DNA of 64,000 nucleotides from contig OZ038321.1 of NCBI GenBank assembly GCA_964035795.1, forward strand, positions 12,117,093-12,181,092, written 5' to 3'. Of the stretch, positions 49,501-61,500 are shown piece after piece. The position numbers were made by a program, and so were the translations under genes. Position 1 is the first letter of the stretch; each line of letters starts with the position of its first letter. Source of the DNA: Pterobdella sp. o SKG-2022 (lineage: Eukaryota; Annelida; Clitellata; Hirudinida; Piscicolidae). Below the pieces are notes generated by a model. The model did not search any database and had not been told where the DNA came from. It saw only the letters and a program-made list of their open reading frames with translations.

Positions 49501-52500
49501 AAAATAATAATAAATATTATAATAATAATAAATATTATAATAATAATAAATATTATAATAATAATAAATATTATAATAATAAATATTATTATTATTATTA
49601 TTACTAAAAAAGAAATCAATGTCATCTACGTAAATCATTTAAAGTATAATTTCGTTTTTGAGATGAACACGAGCTTCTCTGAGAGCCGCTTCCAAGTATA
49701 CCCCAAAAAGAATGAGACTGAGTCCAACTCCTTAGAAAGATTCTATTTCTGTATTGACTCTGGTTATTACATTTTTAAAATAAACATTCGTTCCAGTACC
49801 ATTCAGTAGTGTGTATACTATTCTGAGATCATTGGGTTTTATTATCCAATAATTTATCCCAGTCTATAGTGTCGAAAGCACTACTCAAGTCTACTCCTAG
49901 TGCTTTGAAACTCTTTTTTTTTCAATTGATACGTTTAGCCATTTTTATATCCATATTAGAACACTTGTACATCTACCTCAGCGATACATGAATTGAGAGG
50001 CCAAAACATAAACATCAAGATCGTTTCTAATTCTTCTGATAGCTATTGTTAACAGTGCTTTCCTAATCGTGGACAAATGTGAAAATTTTGATATTTTCTT
50101 TTTGTTTACTGGGTTTATGCAGTAAGAGTAGTTTCCCATCAATAATTTTTTTTGCGGATTTTTGCTCATTCACAATTTCATTGAGCAGTTTAGTCAGAGC
50201 TGATATATTTATAGATATGACTAGTGCAGAGTTGGTTTGTTCTGCTTTGATGTTGTCAAGGCCACATGCTTTTCAATTTCTCAGACATGATAATGCTATA
50301 TTGACTTTGTCTTCAATAATGTTTTTTTGGTTATTGTTGGTTGGTAGTGTGAGGGTGTTGTTGATGGTTGGGTGTTTGGTCATTTAGTAAAAATATTTAG
50401 AGAAAATTTTTGTTTCAATTTTGGAACATACTACTATTTTTCTATTATTGCTTTTGATTTTGGGTTTCATATTTTGTTTCATATGTAGATTTTTTTAGGG
50501 CTGAAGCGTAATTTCCAATGTTAATTATTTGATCAATATTATTTCTTTTTGGTTGAAAAAAAAATTTCAATTTTTTCTGAATGAGATTACATTTTTTTTT
50601 TCAGTATTTTAGCAAACCCTGCTTGATCCTCCATCTTGTTTAGTTTTTTGGGATGTTGGGAAATTTACGTTGATGATAATGAGCTTAGTTGTTGAATTTT
50701 CAAAATTTTTTATTTCAGCAAAGCAGATTCTAACAGTAATATCTTTTTTTCAACCTAGTTTTTTTATTTCGGTCCAAAGGTAAATCCTTGTCCATAATGC
50801 TTTCATTTTTGTTCTAGGATATGAAAATAAAAGCCGTTTTCACTTGTCCATTCTGTCGAAGGTAAATTTGTTTTCTACAAAGCAACAACGTTCTAATGAA
50901 ATTTGGGACAATGGTATTCTTTATAAATTTTTATCTTTTCTTCTTTGATGTCTCGTATGTTGAAAGTAGCAATACGCATTATTGTCAAATCAAAATTCTA
51001 ATATAGACTTTAAGTTTCTTAGTTTTAATTTTATCTGATTTTAATATGTTTCATAAAGAATAATTTCACTGCAATTTAGAAAAAAATTTAATATCAAGTT
51101 AAACTACAGTTGGTCACGACAAGGAACCAAAAGAACAGCATATTAAAATGTAAAAACATCATATGTAATCATAACATACGAAAACTGCTGCATCATCATC
51201 GAAATCAAAATTATTTATAACTAAAATTCTAACCCTTCTTTTTCATGTATATTGAAAGTGCCAGAAAATGTTGCAGTGATTAGGTCGTTGCCTTCGGTTG
51301 TAATCACCCAAACACAATCGGATGACGAATTATAGAGATTCGGATAATTTGGAGAATTTATTGTGAAATTTGGAATGTCATCGGAAAGTTCAAATTTACT
51401 TCCACAACCTTCTGTTTGTGGCATGTAAATAGCTTTGAATCCTTTGCCTACCCTATTATCACCATTTGATATGAATCGCAAAGTCAATTGGTTTGAAGAA
51501 GAACTAATAGGCAATGGTAAATTGGTTCCACATTCGGTTCTTATTTTTCGACCCGTTATTGGTCCGTCATATATCTTTTAAAAGTAAAAATAAGTAGAAA
51601 ATACTCAATTATCAACGTTTTTATTTGTATATTTCTATAATAATAATACTAATAAAATCAGAAATTTCCAGTTTTTTTTTACTTCTAAATAGTCTCCTTT
51701 GTCTGTAGCAGATACATCACATGCAATATCGATGTCATGAAAAGTTAAACTTATGCTTTCCCATTCAGAAATTTTGATGAAGTAAGTACAATTCATGTTT
51801 ACAGGATAGTTTAAACTATAATTTGGTGACGTGATAGCACCAGAATCGTGTTCAAAAGATCTGTCACAAGCTTGAAAAAATATTGGGTAATAAACAAAAA
51901 TTTCAATTTACTTTTACTAAAAAAAAATTTTATGCAACCATTTTTAGAAAAAAAATTATATTTATTACTAGAAGTTGCCCAAAGTTTGAATCCTTGGAGC
52001 GGATTGTGTTTATAAATAAGAAACGCCTTAGAACTATGGACCACATATTCTTTGTTTCTGTAAAAAGAACTACTTCCGCACAAGATTTTGTCTAAATCTG
52101 TACCTGAACCTTGAAAAAATAAATTTTAGCCATTTTTCTTTTGTATTATAACGTATTTTTTAATTTCATTGTTAAATTTTAATTTCAACAAAAAACTTAC
52201 CATCTACAATTTTCAAATAGCCGTATGGGCAACTGTCTTCTGAAGATACTATGTTTAAACTTTCAATAGTGAACTTTACAAAACCACTCAGTGAATCTAC
52301 CACCCATGTACAATTATTGTTTATGAAATTCCGGTCGTTTTCTATCATTATTGTGACATTAGACGATGCATCTAAAACAATTTCTCCGCCGCAAAGTGGG
52401 GGTGAAAAAGCTTGAAACATTGTTAATAAATTTAGCAACAGTTGAAAAAAGATTTTAAAAGATATACTTATGTGTTTTGTTTCAGTAGGAAGCAGTTCGT

Positions 52501-55500
52501 CAGCTTTCCACGTCAATCGGAAACCTCTAAAAAAATCTGCACTGTCACTCACAAAGCGTATTTTTATCTGTAAAAAACCAAAAGGTAAAAATCAATTCAT
52601 CAATTCAATTATTTAAAAAATATGCAAAAACTAGTAAAAAATATTTTTTACGTTTCAAAGAATAAATGCGTTTCTGTGACAAAAAAAGTTTTGATTTAAA
52701 TTTGGCAGTTAAAACAGATTCCGACTACATAGCAAAATAAAATTTTAAAAAACTAAAAATTTTGAAATCCACAACTTAGTTTCAAGACTCTTTTCTAACT
52801 TTGATTTAAAGTATAGTGTGAAATACTATGTTTTTCATTTAATATTTTTTGATTTTTTCCATCTCATAAGCATCAAACTTACTGGTGATTTCAATGTAAT
52901 AACGGGTGAAGGTATAGCTGATCCACATATTTTTTCAAATACATCTACCCCTGATGATATCTTCAATTTTTTGATAAAATACTTTATTATATTCAAAAAG
53001 GCTTGTACGAGTTTATCTTGTTATAGCAGAAATTGTAACGATAACTACCTGCACATAATCATAACAATTGTCCATATAAGGATTTTCCAAATCAAATGAT
53101 TCAAAAATGAATCTTATAGTTTGTGAGTTTGGAGGTGTAAGAAGCCAAACGATATCTTGGTTAGGACCATATAATCCAGGATAATTTGGAGATTCTATAG
53201 CACCTTCTTGCCAATTTGCCAAATGTCCACCATAAACTTGAAGTTAGGATGAAGTAAAGTTAAACAAAAAGCAAATAGTTAAAACCAAAATAATATAGTT
53301 CGAAACAAATTTTTTTTTATGTTTTAAATGAAGCATAAAGTATTATACCAGTTTTATAATTCAATGAAAAGCCGGTCGATTGGCCAGAATCATCGCTTTG
53401 AAAAAGGAGCATTAAAGCAGAAGCATCATATACTTTTGTTGCTAAAGGCATAGTTGAACAAAGTTCTTCAGATTCATTAAGCCATCTTATGAATAGTTTG
53501 TCTCCTGTGCAAGAACTACCTCCATGTAATGAAAAGTCCCTTATAAAAATTTCAATAATGTTTGATAAGTTGTTTAAAATTCGAACAATTTCTTTTTTAA
53601 TTTTTTTTAGTTGAATAAAAACTTACAAAAAACTAATTTCAATTTTATTGCCAGCTGGAGCAGTAATGTTCCAAATACATTGGTGGTTGTTGGGGTAAAC
53701 GTATGGAAAGTTCGGACTATTAATAGTTCCAGCCTGAGACTTGTATTCTAACCCACAAACTTGAGTGGAAAATTTATTTTTTTTGAATATCAAAAGTTAT
53801 TTTGTAACAGACTTGAAGAATCTTGTTTTTGTAAATAACCTGAGGTTGATCCAGTGTAAAATAATTTGAATCCAAAATTTTCATGTGATCTATCAGTGAC
53901 AAAACTTTTTGAAAAACAATGTTTTATAATCATTAACGATGGAAAATAATTTAATAATTTTTTCGTTTACTTCAAAGTAACTGATGATCCAGTGGATGTA
54001 TAATGAGCTGGTGCTTGATTGCCACAGTACTTTCCTACAAGGGGGGAATTCAGCGATTCTCCTTCTTGAATCGATAAAAAGTCGTAAGTACAGTTATCGG
54101 AAGATTCCAGATTAAAATGTGAAACAACGATTGTGACTTTTTCATCTGTAAAATTCATTTTAATTTTTCTAAATGATATGAAACTAAATTATCGTACAAT
54201 GGTCCAAAAGGCTCTCAAAAAAGAATCTAGTAACATAATGAGTTTAAACAGGTTATCGCCTCGGTTTTTGTTCTGTTGCAGTATGAATAATCATTTTTTT
54301 AGTAAAACCTTTTCAAAAAATGTTTTATTTTAATTTTTTGTGGAAGAAAACAATAAATTAGATACATTAGTAGAATATTCCCCATGTTCACTAATATTAA
54401 AATGCCTAAACTTATAGTTTTTTCAATTATTTTTATTTCCGTAGATTGTATAAATGCGCAGACTTTTTTGAAAATGTTTGTGATACTTACTTTCAGTAAA
54501 CAAAAATTTCCTTTTACTTAATTTCAGCAAGCTACTATTTTTTCTTTATTCTTGATTTTCTTTGCTAACATTGACATTTTTTAATTGCTGTTTTTCGAAC
54601 AAATTTTTAGTTGAAAATAATTATTATTTAAAATACTGATTTAAGAAATTTAAATACATTTATTTAAAACTAAGCTATAATTTTCTGTAAGTATGGCCTT
54701 GCCAAAAACATTAACATCTATTATTTTAAAAAATCATATTTGTTGTAGTTGCAGCTCTGTTTCTAAATGGCAATGAAGTCTCTTCAAACGTGCTAGTGCC
54801 ATTTGTTGTACCAATAAATTGAAAACAGTAATTTATGAGACACCGTATGTTGTTCGACATCTTTGGCAAGATCGATAAATTATTGCCTTTAATATTTCTG
54901 AACCTATTAATTTTTTTTCAATAATTCATTATGCATAGTTATAATTAACCAACCTAAAGCAGTATTCGTGATAGTCCAGGTACAATTAAGGTTGGCCTTG
55001 TAGAGGTTGGGATAGTTTGGAGATGAAAGACTTTCCATTTCTCCTCTAGTCACTTTGAAAGTACTTCCACATTCTTTCAATATAATTTAACAAATGAGTT
55101 TGTACATTTCAAATATATTTATAATTATTCGATGTATTTTAGTTTGCTTTTGCACAGATTTCTATATCCTAACCTAAAAATACTTAGAATATTTCAATGA
55201 AACTTATTTTTTACAAAGCTAGTTTTATAAATGATTGAAAAAATAATAGGAAAATTCAAATTTTAAGCTTAAATTATGGAAGCACAATAAAAACACTTAA
55301 AAAAACAGTCTTCTCAATTTTATCACCAGTAGTGTATGTTGCGGCAAACCCTTTATGACTTGTGTCAGCATCAGTTGTCATCCAAATGGTCATATAGTTA
55401 CTCTCACTTGTGATAATTATTGGTAACTCTAGAAAATGACCACATAAGGGGCTTCTGATCAATTTAGTAGTCCCATGGTCTTCATAAATCTTAAAATTTT

Positions 55501-58500
55501 AATTTTTCATAAAAGTATTTTAATCTTGTTTGACGAATTAAACTGTTATGTGGGCATTTTATATAATTATTCACAAAGAAAATATAGAATAAAATCAATT
55601 CATTTTTTGATTTTTATGAAATTAAAAAAGTGAAAATTTTTTTAAAAAGTATGATGTTAAATTCTAAAATGTTGTTATTTAGCAGTAATTTATTTAATTT
55701 TTATAACTTAATCCATAAATTACCCTCAGAGAATCATAACCACAGTCATCAAAAGATGCTTCTATGTCTAAATCTGTAATTTTCAATTTTATTCTAGTTC
55801 CAAGTTCAGTTTTTATGAACCATTTACAATCCATGTGATGGGGGTAGCTTTGAGGATAATTAGGAGAAGTTATGTTAGCACTTTCCAAAGTCAAGTAGTT
55901 TCCACAAATATCTGTTTCAAAGTTATGAAGTTTTTCAGTTTTCTAATAAAAATTACGATGGAAAACAAAAATTAGTTTTAAAATTTTTTTATAAGAAATG
56001 GAAATTTTTGAAAGAAAAGATTTTATTGATCACACATGAAACCACCTCAACGCACCTCAAAAAGTTGTGCAATCATAATAATTCCAGTTTTTTGTGAAAT
56101 GAGTAATTTTAAAAAAGTATGATTTCGAAATAAAAATTTTTTTTGAAGTTTTTTCACGTTTTCAAATTCGCTTGTAAATTATCGAGAAAAACATAACGGA
56201 GTATTTATTAACTTAGTTCACAAAATTTCGTGAGACAAACTTACATTATCAAATGAAGGTGAATTTGAGTGCTTTCAAATTATTTGCTCAAATTAAACCA
56301 CTTGCTCTCTGTTTTCTAGGATTTTAAAATTCTTAAAAGGCATGTAAAGAAAGTTCAAGAACATTTTTGTATTTTTCATTGGACATACAGTGTGTTTCTC
56401 CCTATAGCTCTATGCTACTAGCTTTTTGGTCTTCCTTTTTTTTTCTCTTTCATCAAGTACGTAGTAGAAAGATATTTTGGTGATGCTGTTTTTCTGTTCT
56501 TCATCATAAGGCCGATCTTTTCTAAAGACTCCGCATAATGATTGCTGGAAGCCCAACCACATTTACCACGGTGAGTTAACGTTTATTCAAGGTGAGTTCG
56601 GACTGAAAAACTTTAAAATTCTTTTGAGGTTTTTTTGTATGGTAGATTACCAGTTTTTTTGTGTTTTATGGTTTTCAAAATTATATAACAAAATGAAGAG
56701 CACCGGTCAGATTTTTGGTAGAATTATTGTTTAAGCAAGCATTATCTGTTTCGAAAACATACAAAGAATATAAAGCAAATATTTAAAACTAATGCACAGT
56801 TTTGTTTGAAAGTTGTTTTATAAATTATTCAAAATCTGGCCATTCATTTGCATTTTCAGATGCACAACATCATGAATTTAGTCGACCATTGTAAGAAGGT
56901 GTCACATTTTTGAAGCGAAAGCTAAAAGTAACTACTTAATGAATTTGTGCTTTGCAAAAATTAATCTCATAAGTAAAATTGATGAATTCAATTATTCACA
57001 AAGATAACTTTCAATTTAATTTTTTTCAAATCAATAAAGCAGTCAACTAACTGTTAGGTACAGTTTTCCATGAAATATTGAATCCTTTGCCATTTACACT
57101 GTAATCAGATAAAAAATCTATAAAAACCGTGTTTCCTAAACTTGTAAATATTTGTTCATTTTCCTGTTTATGACATAAAGTTGTGATGATTTTAGACTTG
57201 TCGTTTGCTCCATTGTAAATCTAAAAACATTTAATATGTTTTTGATAGCTATCAAGATCATTATTATTAATATTTATAACACAATGAAAATTTTGAACAC
57301 ACTCATTTGAAAATAATTCTGTTTTGAAGCACTATTAAAAAATTCACAAATTTTTTTTTCATGAAAAAAATAAGGATAAAAATGTACCTTAGCAACCGTA
57401 AATCGGTATTTTTTCTGCTACAGAATTCTTTTCTACTTTTTAAGGTTTTTTTGAAATTTTCATTATAAATATAAATATTTTCATAAGTTCATTCAATTAT
57501 TACTTTAAAATATGTTTGGGCGATTTGAGGGATGTTATTTAAATTAATATTCATATGTATACTTGAAAATTAATAAAAACAAAAAGTTGAAAAGTTGAAC
57601 CTCAAATCAAAAGAAATTAAACTCACGTTGAATTTTTTTTTTGGAAAAACTAATTTTGAAAAATTTATTTTTTAAGTTTTTTTGATTTTTTTGGGTGCAT
57701 GATTTTTCAAGAATTGACTTTCATGAACCGAATAAAAAAAAATAGATAAAAACACTAATATTTTTTTTTTAATTTTTGCCAAGCTTTTTTGATTCAAATA
57801 TGTAAGTTACATTCACAGAATGATTCTTTTAGTTTTCTAAACATCATCGTTTCTTGCGAGGTTTTTTTAAGAATGGAATCAAACCGCTAGTTAGTAATCA
57901 GTTACAAAAAAATTTATTTGGAATATATATTTTTTCAATAAGCAACGAAATAGAATGTTTTAGTAATTCTTTTTCTAAAAACACATGAAATTGTGTGTGA
58001 ACCAAGAATTTAAAAAAGTTTGAAATCTCAGCTTCTTGTAAATGCATTGGGATTGTCAGCCCGTATAACTCAGAAGCAGAGCATTAAGTTAATTACCTAA
58101 AGTTACCGGTTAAATTCCGCGTGGGCCGACAATTAGCACCTATTCCACAGTGTGCTTTCACTACATTAAATTTGTAGCAAGCACTTTGAGCTAAAAAGAA
58201 AATTTCTTTTTAAATACCTCATTACATTACATTGAGAGATACAAAATAAGATAAACTTTTGAAAAAAACATTTAAAATTAAATATAAAAAAAACAACAAA
58301 GAAAACGATTTTTAATTCAAAATTAACCTTATTTCTTTCAAGATTAATTAGTTGTTTGAAATTCTTATTTTTAATGTTATTGATGAATGTGGCACTATAA
58401 AAAACGTATTCAATGAATGGTTTACCTTTAGATAATCGTGATCACAACTCTCGTGACTCTCAAGATCAATATCATGGATCGTTATGTTAATTCTTTTTGA

Positions 58501-61500
58501 AGGATCTACTTGAATAACCCAGTGACATTGATCAGTTGAATGATAGTGATCAGGATAGTTGGGAGATGTCAAAAATCCAGATGGTAGACTTATTTTTTCT
58601 CCACATCCTGTGGATTACCATGCAATGGTCATTAATATAGATAATTTTGATACAAATTTCAATATATAAGCGTGATATATATTTATATATCATGTGGAAT
58701 CGTTTTCAAAAATTATCTTAGAATATTTTTATGCTTAACCTTCTACTGAGTATTTAATTTTGAATCGGGCGTTTGAAACACCCAAGCCACGATGTTCCTT
58801 TGCAGAAACAAATTTGATAGTTATGTTTTTTTCTCCAGCGTTCAAATGCCAATCATTAGTATCTTCGCAAACTTTTTGTGTTCGGTCATTGCTTGAAATC
58901 TTTTGAATGATTTTTCTAATATTTTTTATTTTTTTATGTAAATTCAAATTTTAAGAAAATTTTGTGAAATATAATAGCCTAAATCAAATTATAATTTTGA
59001 TCTCACAAAAAACTTTGGTGTTTCCCAGTGTTTGATTTAAATTTAAAAAAAAAAAACACAATCATTCATGAATAACTAAATTAGCTTACGAATGAAATCA
59101 AAAACTTCGAATTATTTAGTAAATAAGTGTTTGATCTAAATCGTTACAATCATTCACTGCTTGTGTTTTTCTGTTCACTTTTTTGAGACTTGAAATTTAC
59201 AATATTTGATTTGATTTTTTTTGTATAATTCATTTAAAATATTTTAATTGTGTTCATGTAAAAACGAATTTTCAAAATTTCAATAAAAATAATATAAACT
59301 GACTTCAATGTAGTCATCACATGATGACTGATAGTTGAATTTGAGTTCAACAATTTCCAGTTTGATTTGACTTTTCAAACTTCCTTTTATATGCCATTTG
59401 CACTCTAGACCTAATCCATAAGTGTCTGGATAATTTGGACTTTCTATGACACCTTCACTCTCGCTTAGTTCCACATTGCAGTCTGTACATCAATTCATGA
59501 ATTCTCGATTAACGTTAGAAAATTGTTTTATTGAATTATTTCAAGAATTTCAAAAAAGTTCAGTTTTCACCTTGGTAGTATGATGCCATAAAGCCTTTTT
59601 GATTGAATCTTGAAGTTGATCGAAAAGTTATTAGCATCTCATTTTCTTCTGACGTGAATAATTTATTAGGAATTCGACCACATAATGTTTCTTCTGTAGG
59701 AGTTAACTCCAAGTTGTGGACCTATAGTTAATTCAATATTTTTATAAGAGTACCTACAAATTAATTTAAATCTAAATTCAAAAATGTTTCAATCTTTTCA
59801 ACGCCCTTTTTTATTTTTTCGCAATCCAAATGTTTAATAAAATTGTTCTTATTTTTTCCATAAATTTTTTCAAAACAAAATTTTTCACATCGGGGTTGGG
59901 AAAAGAGTTTATTCATTGAAAACTATAGAAATGATTTGTTCCATAAATAGTTTTACACATTTTGAATATTTTTTTAATCAATAAAAAAAACAGATATGAT
60001 GTTCAAACATAACTCATAGTATTAGAACGTCCGAAAAAAATGAAAATGAATAATATAAATATACTAAAATTAAAATTTTGAATTTTTGGACAAACCTTCA
60101 CGTAACTTGAATCACACGGAGAATGTCCAACTTCAAAATCTATAAATCTGAGTTTTACTTTACTACCTTTAGAAACAATGATTTTCCACTGGCATTCCGC
60201 AACTCCGAAAGGCACGGCTGGGTAATTGGGGGAGGTGAAATGGCCACTTTCACCAGATAAAGTACCACCGCACCCTGAAAAATAGTTCTATTCAAAATTA
60301 TTGAATAACAGTTAAAATTTTGTTTAACAATTATTCGACAAAATTTTAATACCAGCATTTGTATACTGTTGAAACACTTTTTTTTCAAATGTATACTTGA
60401 GATTTTATCATTTTTGATTAACAAATTAACTTGGAAACTTTAAGAAAAACCTAACGCGATGGTTTATAAGTTATATTAGTTGATGAATCTTGCATATTTT
60501 GAAGAAAGCTTTAACCATTCTATTTTATTGTTACTTTGTATAATAAGTTTGTTTTTCTTATTTTTCTGATTCTACTCCATCAAACTTGTTCATAAATTAA
60601 ATTCTTAAAAAATATTAAATATTCAAATTTTTGGAGTCAGCTTAATTTACTTATAAATAATTTTAACAATTTTTTTACGTCAATTTATGGAAGAACTTTA
60701 GAAAATTTATTGAGCAAAAAAGCAGCAAAAAGTCAACTTTTTAAATTTTTTTTTCGCTAATGTTTTATGATAAATCTAAAATTATCAAAAATTATACCTG
60801 TTTTTTTGCTCAATAAAAGTTCTTCAATAAGTCGACGTAAAAAAAAAATTAGTAAATATTTAAATTTGCAAAATTTCAGTTGAAAAGTGCTTTATAATTG
60901 AAGTTTATATTCTTATTAGCTTCGATTTTGAGTCAAAATATAGTTGAAAACACAAATAAAAAAGTTTTTTATACAAAGATTCGTCTTGTGTCATTAGTCG
61001 TAGTACAATAGGTTATTGGGACAGTGAAACAAAATTTTACGGGCTGCCAAGTCTTTTCTAAGCATAGTTGGTGAAAACGTTTTTGGTCTACTCATTTAAA
61101 CTTTTTCTGTAGCTAAGTAGTAACTATTCAAAGCTCTTCAAACTAGTGTTCTTGCATTAAGTTTCAATATGGAAGGAAAAAAAGTGAACTTTGCGATGAA
61201 CTATGGTCTGGATGTTGCATTTATTTATTTTGCATAGCTCTAGAAGTTCTATTTCTTCAACGGGTCGAATTTAATTTAAAAAATTTTTTTGTTGAATAAA
61301 AAGTGTTTTTTTTTATTGAAATATTTTAAAAGAATAAAGAAATGAGAAAAAAGCTTGAAAAATAAAACTTGTGTGTTTGTTAATTTGGACAGCATTGATA
61401 TTGATCTTCTCATCATTCATCATCATTCAATTTAAAACCCGTTTACTTCAGCACAGGGTAATTAAGCTTTATTGAGAGAAAACTTCTTCTTTCATGCTGG

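Larger units (their letters stand above)
41266..55073 (-). other. CUB domains 7-12 of the window
   Basis: Exons: 54954-55073, 53971-54145, 53840-53904 (domain 7); 53627-53759, 53349-53539 (8); 53049-53236, 52883-52960, 52468-52567 (9); 52201-52410, 51969-52109 (10); 51683-51870 and the first part of 51234-51574 (11); the rest of 51234-51574, 46006-46115, 41266-41340 (12). Domain 9 has Tyr and Ile at the first two cysteine positions (VYGG, QDIVW). Exon 51234-51574 carries the end of domain 11 and the start of domain 12 without the usual boundary intron. The two introns inside domain 12 are 5.1 and 4.7 kb because LINEs inserted there; phases still match ([34 protein letters not shown]). Confidence 0.92.

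Noticed and set aside
49503..49602. CRISPR-like repeat array
   Set aside because: The 18-bp units are contiguous low-complexity AT sequence without spacers, in a eukaryotic intron.
51221..51233. In-frame TAG after the CUB domain 12 first exon as a gene end
   Set aside because: A GT donor precedes it at 51233, and the next exon at 46115 continues the same CUB in phase, so the stop is intronic.
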